11,938 bases of DNA from Gammaproteobacteria bacterium UBA2955. GTDB lineage: Bacteria; Pseudomonadota; Gammaproteobacteria; Pseudomonadales; Azotimanducaceae. Below, piece after piece: positions 8,036 through 11,938 of this stretch; position 1 is the stretch's first letter, and each line of letters begins with the position of its first letter. The stretch lies in contig DEBN01000152.1 in the NCBI GenBank assembly GCA_002348825.1, positions 1 to 11,938 of the forward strand, in the 5' to 3' direction. Below the pieces are notes generated by a model, which had not been told where the DNA came from, made no database searches, and was given only the letters and a program-made list of their open reading frames with translations. The translations under genes were made by a program, and so were the position numbers.

Positions 8036-8064
8036 AATATAATAGCCACGCTCGTGCTCTGCAA
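8036..8064 (-). promoter_or_regulatory. Candidate promoter of icd
   Basis: Read on the minus strand, TTGCAG (8064-8059) and TATATT (8041-8036) are 17 bases apart. The -10 matches five of six consensus bases, while the -35 matches only its TTG. Transcription would start near 8029 and give a leader of about 107 bases before icd. This is a pattern match only. Confidence 0.4.
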
Positions 8065-8095
8065 CTTTCGACACTACCAAGACATCGAAACTACA

Positions 8096-8584
8096 TCACG
8101 TTAGGCCACCGGATTCGTGCCATTTATCCACTCGCGCGGCGTCCTGAGATGTGGACTTGAGCCAAGTCCGACCTAACCGCGTATGTTCACGTTTCCATAA
8201 CACCGCGTCGGTCTTGAGATAATCCATAACGAATTCTGCTGCGGCAAATGCGGCCGCTCTGTGGGCGGAAGCTGCCGCGACCAAAACAATTTGATCCCTC
8301 GGCAATAACTCTCCAACACGATGGACCACACGCAAACCCGACACCGGCCAACGAGTTTGCGCCTGATCTAATATGGCCGAAATGCTGCGCTCCGTCATCC
8401 CCGGGTAGTGCTCTAACACGAGCGCGTCAACATCAGCGCCATCACCGGCGAGGGCATTGTGGTCCCGCACTAGTCCGACGAACGTAACTATGGCCCCGGC
8501 GTGCCCCGCAGCTTGCACCCGAAGCTCTGTATAGATACGAGCCACATCAAAATCCTCAGACTGAATCTGAACCCTGGAATCCAT
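8096..8584 (-). CDS. moaE: Molybdopterin synthase catalytic subunit MoaE
   Basis: MoaE with thiocarboxylated MoaD converts cyclic pyranopterin monophosphate to molybdopterin in molybdenum cofactor synthesis. The 162 residues are slightly longer than E. coli MoaE (about 150). The family core is intact: GAIVTFVGLVRDHN (30-43), LEHYPGMTE (57-65), VVHRVGELLPRD (86-97), SAHRAAAF (106-113) and MDYLKTDAVLWKRE (120-133). K124 and K131 correspond to the conserved lysines of the active site (K119 and K126 in E. coli), and R40 to the conserved Arg of the VRxHN motif. The ATG at 8584 follows the moaD TGA after a single base, so the two subunits are probably translationally coupled. The C-terminal residues after about 145 look family-variable. 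icd follows on the same strand, but I see no functional tie. Confidence 0.96.
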   Translation of the reverse strand: MDSRVQIQSEDFDVARIYTELRVQAAGHAGAIVTFVGLVRDHNALAGDGADVDALVLEHYPGMTERSISAILDQAQTRWPVSGLRVVHRVGELLPRDQIVLVAAASAHRAAAFAAAEFVMDYLKTDAVLWKREHTRLGRTWLKSTSQDAARVDKWHESGGLT

Positions 8585-8585
8585 T

Positions 8586-8828
8586 TCAGCCTCCCGTTAC
8601 CGGAGGTAGAAAAGCGACTTCGTCACCGCCTGACAACGTTGGATTGCCGCTCACAAGCTCATGATTTACCGCAATCCGCACATTGTCGGCCCGCAGTTGC
8701 GCGCACACATCGGCCGAATAAGTCTTAGCCAGCACTGTAAATACCGCATCTAGGTCCATTGCATCTATCTCCAGCTCCGCGACTCCGACCGCCTCACGAA
8801 GTTCGGCAAAAAATCTTACACTCACCAT
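8586..8828 (-). CDS. moaD: Molybdopterin synthase sulfur carrier subunit MoaD
   Basis: MoaD is a ubiquitin-fold sulfur carrier whose C-terminal glycine is adenylated by MoeB and thiocarboxylated, then inserted into MoaE. The 80-residue product begins MVSVRFFAELREAVG, has the beta-grasp pattern, the late signature AVNHELV and FLPPVTGG, and ends in the required Gly-Gly (79-80). The start is the ATG at 8828, seven bases after the moaC stop. A longer frame from 8912 would overlap moaC and add 28 residues without homology, so I reject it. The stop is one base before moaE. ThiS is a relative, but the moaC and moaE neighbours settle the call. Confidence 0.95.
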   Translation of the reverse strand: MVSVRFFAELREAVGVAELEIDAMDLDAVFTVLAKTYSADVCAQLRADNVRIAVNHELVSGNPTLSGGDEVAFLPPVTGG

Positions 8829-8835
8829 CGTCACG

Positions 8836-9342
8836 TTACCGCGGAGCGACAGTGTTTGTGCCTGACTCGTCACGCGTCCAATCCCCGCTCTTACCCCCGC
8901 GCTTTTCCACAAGTCTGATATTGCTAATCAGCATGTTTCTATCGATCGCTTTACACATATCGTAGACGGTAAGGGCTGCGACGCTAACAGCACTCAAGGC
9001 CTCCATCTCGACGCCGGTTTGACCGGTGACCTTACAGGTTGCGCGAACTTCCAGCTCGGTCGCGGACAATTCTGAAAACTCGATTTGCACCTTACTCAAC
9101 GCCAACGGGTGGCACAGCGGAATAAGATCTGCACAGCGCTTGGCCGCCTGTATACCTGCGACGCGTGCCACCGCAAGCACTTCGCCTTTCGCCAGCTGAT
9201 TGTTCTTAATCGCTGTTAAAGTCGCCATTTGCATGGTTAACGTTCCGGCTGCAACCGCAACTCGCTGACTGAGATCTTTGCCACCGACGTCCACCATATT
9301 AGCTTCGCCGGCAGCATTAATATGACTAAATTGAATGGTCAT
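8836..9342 (-). CDS. moaC: Cyclic pyranopterin monophosphate synthase MoaC
   Basis: MoaC closes the pyrano ring and forms cyclic pyranopterin monophosphate from the MoaA product, the first committed intermediate of molybdenum cofactor synthesis. The 168 residues fit the family (about 160). Motifs are MVDVGGK (16-22, usually MVDVxxK), KGEVLAVARVAGI (52-64), LIPLCHPL (73-80), TGVEMEAL (109-116), DMCKAIDR (128-135) and GGKSGDW (149-155). D128 and K131 match the active-site pair described for E. coli MoaC. The ATG at 9342 has a GGGGAAG sequence about six bases upstream. It is the first gene of the moaCDE operon and divergent from mnmA across 111 bases. moaA, moaB and moeB are not in the window and must lie elsewhere if the pathway is complete. 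Confidence 0.96.
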   Translation of the reverse strand: MTIQFSHINAAGEANMVDVGGKDLSQRVAVAAGTLTMQMATLTAIKNNQLAKGEVLAVARVAGIQAAKRCADLIPLCHPLALSKVQIEFSELSATELEVRATCKVTGQTGVEMEALSAVSVAALTVYDMCKAIDRNMLISNIRLVEKRGGKSGDWTRDESGTNTVAPR

Positions 9343-9389
9343 AGCTGCTTCCCCGTTTGCTCAACTGTATCACGCGGAACAATCTTAGA

Positions 9390-9418
9390 CTGACCCGCTG
9401 GACCGAGTGATGTAAAAT
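9390..9418 (+). promoter_or_regulatory. Candidate promoter of mnmA-purB
   Basis: CTGACC (9390-9395, four of six to the -35) and TAAAAT (9413-9418, five of six to the -10) are 17 bases apart. The start site would be near 9425, about 29 bases before the mnmA ATG. The site lies in the 111-base divergent region shared with moaC. On the opposite strand the same bases contain TTTACA (9416-9411), a possible moaC -35 that lacks a good -10 partner. Confidence 0.4.
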
Positions 9419-9453
9419 TTTCGACCTGTCGTTACCAATTCCACAGCCCTAAC

Positions 9454-10590
9454 ATGCACGACGCTGCGAATCATCAAAATGACCGCTCTAATACTTCTGT
9501 CATTGTCGGCATGTCTGGCGGCGTCGACTCGTCCGTTGCGGCACACCTCCTGCAACAGCAAGGATACGTCGTTGCAGGCCTGTTTATGAAGAACTGGGAC
9601 GAAGACGATGGCACCGATTATTGTACGGCAACCGCCGACCTAGCCGATGCGCAAGCAACCTGTGATGCGCTAAATATCCCACTGCATTGCGCCAACTTTG
9701 CAGCCGAGTATTGGGATAACGTATTCGAATACTTCCTTGTTGAGTATCGAAAACTCAGAACCCCAAATCCCGACATTCTGTGTAATCGCGAAATAAAGTT
9801 TCGCCAATTCGTCGATTACGCGCAGACGCTTGGTGCAGATTACATCGCAACGGGACACTACGTGAAGCGGATAGAAAACACCGACGGCGTAATTATTCAA
9901 AAAGGCATCGACGACAGCAAAGATCAAAGCTATTTCCTTCAGGCGGTGCCAGCACAACAACTGCAGAAATGCTTGTTCCCATTGGGTGACTGGCTAAAAG
10001 CAGATGTGCGCAAGCTCGCCAGTAAACTTGGCCTAAAAAATCATCGCAAAAAAGACAGCACCGGCATTTGCTTTATCGGCGAACGCCGCTTTGCCGACTT
10101 CTTGAGAACGTATATCGACGATCGGCCAGGTCCAATTACCGACACCGAGGGGCGTCTTTTAGGCGATCACCGTGGGCTTCATTACTACACGATCGGTCAG
10201 CGTCAGGGCATCAACATCGGCGGTAAAGCAGGCAGATCAGAATTACCTTGGTACGTCGCCGGTAAGTGCGCTGGGGATAACCGCCTTGAGGTCACTCAGG
10301 ATGAAAACACGCTGCGTAGCCAATGGCTGCACGCGGTGGACGTTAATTGGTTAACAGACGTCGCTCTCCCATTGCGCTGTACGGCTAAAGTTCGTTATCG
10401 CCAGCGAGATCAGCTTTGCTGGGTAGAACGGGCCTGCAACAATGCGCTGCTGGTACGCTTCGATGAGCCACAACGCGCAGTGGCGGAAGGACAATACATC
10501 GCCTTTTACGATGATGAGCAACTGCTGGGCGGTGGATGTATCGATTTTTGCCCACAACTTTACAAATACACACATCTACCGGGAGTCTAG
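9454..10590 (+). CDS. mnmA: tRNA-specific 2-thiouridylase MnmA
   Basis: MnmA adenylates wobble uridine 34 of the Lys, Glu and Gln tRNAs and installs sulfur to give s2U, using persulfide passed from IscS. The 378 residues are close to the E. coli length (368), with a slightly longer N-terminus. An N-type ATP pyrophosphatase domain carries the PP-loop SGGVDSS (21-27). The catalytic Cys110 sits in [13 protein letters not shown] and the second Cys206 in [12 protein letters not shown], the two cysteines of the sulfur transfer step. KDQSYFL (156-162), YTIGQRQG and a C-terminal beta-barrel region with KVRYRQ follow. The start is the ATG at 9454, which lacks a strong Shine-Dalgarno. purB begins five bases after the TAG, so the two form an operon. 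In E. coli hflD lies between them; here it does not. Confidence 0.97.
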   Translation: MHDAANHQNDRSNTSVIVGMSGGVDSSVAAHLLQQQGYVVAGLFMKNWDEDDGTDYCTATADLADAQATCDALNIPLHCANFAAEYWDNVFEYFLVEYRKLRTPNPDILCNREIKFRQFVDYAQTLGADYIATGHYVKRIENTDGVIIQKGIDDSKDQSYFLQAVPAQQLQKCLFPLGDWLKADVRKLASKLGLKNHRKKDSTGICFIGERRFADFLRTYIDDRPGPITDTEGRLLGDHRGLHYYTIGQRQGINIGGKAGRSELPWYVAGKCAGDNRLEVTQDENTLRSQWLHAVDVNWLTDVALPLRCTAKVRYRQRDQLCWVERACNNALLVRFDEPQRAVAEGQYIAFYDDEQLLGGGCIDFCPQLYKYTHLPGV

Positions 10591-10595
10591 GGTCT

Positions 10596-11938
10596 ATGCC
10601 TGAGCAGAATCACATTCACGCAATCTCAGCAATCGATGGCCGCTATCGCAGTAAAGTTGAACCCCTCGCCGGCCTCTGCAGCGAACTCGGGTTAATGAAG
10701 TTCCGAACCCAAGTTGAGTGCCGTTGGGTGCAATTCCTCAGCGATCTCGCCGGCGTGCCAGAACTCCCCGCGCTCGGTATTGAGGATCGCAACTTCATCG
10801 ATGAGATAGCAAGCGGGTTTGACGAAACAGCGGCGCTGCGCATTAAAAATTTCGAAGCCACCACCAATCACGACGTCAAAGCTGTGGAGTATTACGTAAA
10901 AGAGCGATTCAGCGAGCGTGCCACATTGCAACCGATCAGCGAGTGGATTCATTTCGCGTGCACCTCTGAGGATATTAACAACACCGCTTATGGTTTAATG
11001 ATCAAAACCGCCACCGACACTGTACTGCTACCGCAAATGGACGCGCTTATTCGCGCCATCGAGGAACTCGCGGTCAACCATGCGGAGCGGCCGATGCTGT
11101 CGCGTACGCACGGCCAAACCGCATCGCCGACCACCCTTGGTAAGGAAATGAAAAATGTCGCGGTGCGTCTGCAGCGACAGCGCAAACAACTTGCCGCGAT
11201 CGAGATTTTGGCGAAGTTCAACGGCGCGGTAGGTAATTTCAATGCCCATCTAAGCGCCTATCCAGACGTCGATTGGCCTAGCGTATCGGCAGACTTCATA
11301 CGCTCCCTCGGTCTAACCAACAACCCCTGGACCACCCAGATCGAGCCGCACGACTACATCGCCGAGCTGTTTCACTGCCTCATGCGCTTTAATCAAGTTT
11401 TGCTGGATTTCGACCGCGACATTTGGGCGTATATTTCTAACGATTATTTCAAGCAGAGAAAAGTCGAAGGAGAAACTGGGTCCTCGACCATGCCGCACAA
11501 AATCAACCCAATCGATTTTGAAAATTCCGAGGGCAATGTCGGTATGGCCAATGCAATGCTTGCTCATATGGCCGATAAACTGCCCGTTTCGCGTTGGCAG
11601 CGAGACTTATCGGACTCTACTGTACTGCGCAACATTGGCGCTTGCCTGGGTCACTGCAGTATTGCGTATCAGGCTGCCGTAAAAGGCCTGACGCGACTCG
11701 AAGTTAACGCCGAGGTTATTGCTGAGGATCTTGCGCAAAGCTGGGAAGTTCTGGCAGAGCCCGTACAAACCGTCATGCGCAAACACGGAATCGCCGAACC
11801 TTACGAAAAACTTAAAGCCGCTACTCGAGGCCAACGTCTTTCTGCCGAGCTTTTTACCGACCTGATCGAAGATCTGGAGCTACCAGAGGCCGCGGTGCGA
11901 GAATTGATATCCCTTTCGCCCGAGACGTATACCGGTCT
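10596..11938 (+). CDS. purB: Adenylosuccinate lyase (partial, cut by window end)
   Basis: PurB acts twice in purine synthesis: it splits SAICAR to AICAR, and adenylosuccinate to AMP, releasing fumarate each time. The visible 447 residues are nearly the whole protein (E. coli 456). Its start, AISAIDGRYRSKVEPLAGLCSE, is typical of the E. coli-type enzyme, with DGRY at 14-17. Conserved region 2 includes FACTSEDINNTAYG. The general-acid histidine is H172 in SRTHGQTASPTTLG. The flexible signature loop GSSTMPHKINP (295-305) carries the catalytic serine. WQRDLSDSTVLRN follows. The frame is open to the window edge without a stop. The ATG at 10596 lies five bases after mnmA; a GGGAG inside the mnmA end about ten bases upstream can serve as the ribosome site, so coupling with mnmA is likely. 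Confidence 0.97.
   Translation, partial: MPEQNHIHAISAIDGRYRSKVEPLAGLCSELGLMKFRTQVECRWVQFLSDLAGVPELPALGIEDRNFIDEIASGFDETAALRIKNFEATTNHDVKAVEYYVKERFSERATLQPISEWIHFACTSEDINNTAYGLMIKTATDTVLLPQMDALIRAIEELAVNHAERPMLSRTHGQTASPTTLGKEMKNVAVRLQRQRKQLAAIEILAKFNGAVGNFNAHLSAYPDVDWPSVSADFIRSLGLTNNPWTTQIEPHDYIAELFHCLMRFNQVLLDFDRDIWAYISNDYFKQRKVEGETGSSTMPHKINPIDFENSEGNVGMANAMLAHMADKLPVSRWQRDLSDSTVLRNIGACLGHCSIAYQAAVKGLTRLEVNAEVIAEDLAQSWEVLAEPVQTVMRKHGIAEPYEKLKAATRGQRLSAELFTDLIEDLELPEAAVRELISLSPETYTG

Larger units (their letters stand above)
7923..8095. other. Intergenic region between moaE and icd
   Basis: This 173-base stretch separates moaE from the icd start on the same strand. Read on the minus strand, it holds a candidate promoter (8036-8064), a G-rich hairpin just downstream of it (8006-8024) and the icd ribosome binding site AAGGA. 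No run of T follows either hairpin-like element after moaE, so no standard terminator for the moa operon is visible and read-through into icd is possible. I see no small gene or known riboswitch. Confidence 0.5.

Noticed and set aside
8066..8090. TTTCGA ... TCGAAA inverted repeat upstream of the candidate icd promoter
   Set aside because: Six-base arms with a 13-base gap are expected by chance in a region of this size, and the arms do not extend.
8829..8912. Longer N-terminus for moaD from 8912
   Set aside because: It overlaps the end of moaC, and the added 28 residues precede the normal MoaD beginning. The ATG at 8828 gives the standard 80-residue protein.
9343..9453. Molybdenum cofactor riboswitch before moaC
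   Set aside because: The 111-base divergent region is short, holds the likely mnmA promoter, and shows no series of paired segments of the kind expected for that riboswitch.
1..11938. Mobile element, defence island, CRISPR array or novel multi-gene system
   Set aside because: Every gene belongs to a well-known core family in a largely conserved order. I saw no transposase, integrase, direct-repeat array, tRNA attachment site or composition break.

Overview
This window looks like a core-chromosome segment of a gammaproteobacterium. The strongest sign is gene order: ftsK | aat-bpt-infA | clpA-clpS | cspD | icd ... mnmA-purB is the arrangement shared, with rearrangements, by Pseudomonas, Vibrio, enterics and many marine gammaproteobacteria. 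The proteins also resemble that group, including IF-1, ClpA, ClpS, monomeric NADP isocitrate dehydrogenase and PurB. Base composition is moderate and looks even. I see no insertion sequence, tRNA, rRNA, CRISPR array, phage gene or other sign of a mobile region. I cannot name the genus.

Layout. Positions 1-350 (minus) hold the membrane N-terminus of the DNA translocase FtsK, cut by the window edge. Positions 526-2267 (plus) hold aat, bpt and infA; aat and bpt share one base at the stop/start junction. Positions 2303-5133 (minus) hold clpA and, upstream of it, clpS. Positions 5281-5703 (plus) hold a cold-shock protein of the CspD type with an unusually long polar tail. It runs head-on into icd (5700-7922, minus), so that the two stop codons overlap. 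Positions 8096-9342 (minus) hold a tight moaC-moaD-moaE operon. Positions 9454-11938 (plus) hold mnmA and purB; purB is cut by the window edge about ten residues before its expected end.

How the genes work together. Aat and Bpt attach leucine or phenylalanine to protein N-termini, ClpS reads such N-termini, and ClpA unfolds the captured protein for ClpP, whose gene is not here. Four of the five parts of the bacterial N-degron pathway therefore lie within 4.7 kb. The moaCDE operon supplies the cPMP synthase and both subunits of molybdopterin synthase, but moaA is absent from the window. MnmA thiolates tRNA wobble uridine, PurB acts in purine synthesis and Icd in the TCA cycle; these are linked by chromosomal tradition rather than by one pathway.

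No gene-free stretch exceeds 300 bases. The longest are 351-525 and 7923-8095, both described below. I found no convincing undescribed system. The points most worth a second look are the CspD tail, the overlapping cspD/icd stops, the long N-terminus of ClpS, and the local gene-order differences (moaCDE placed between icd and mnmA; no hflD between mnmA and purB).
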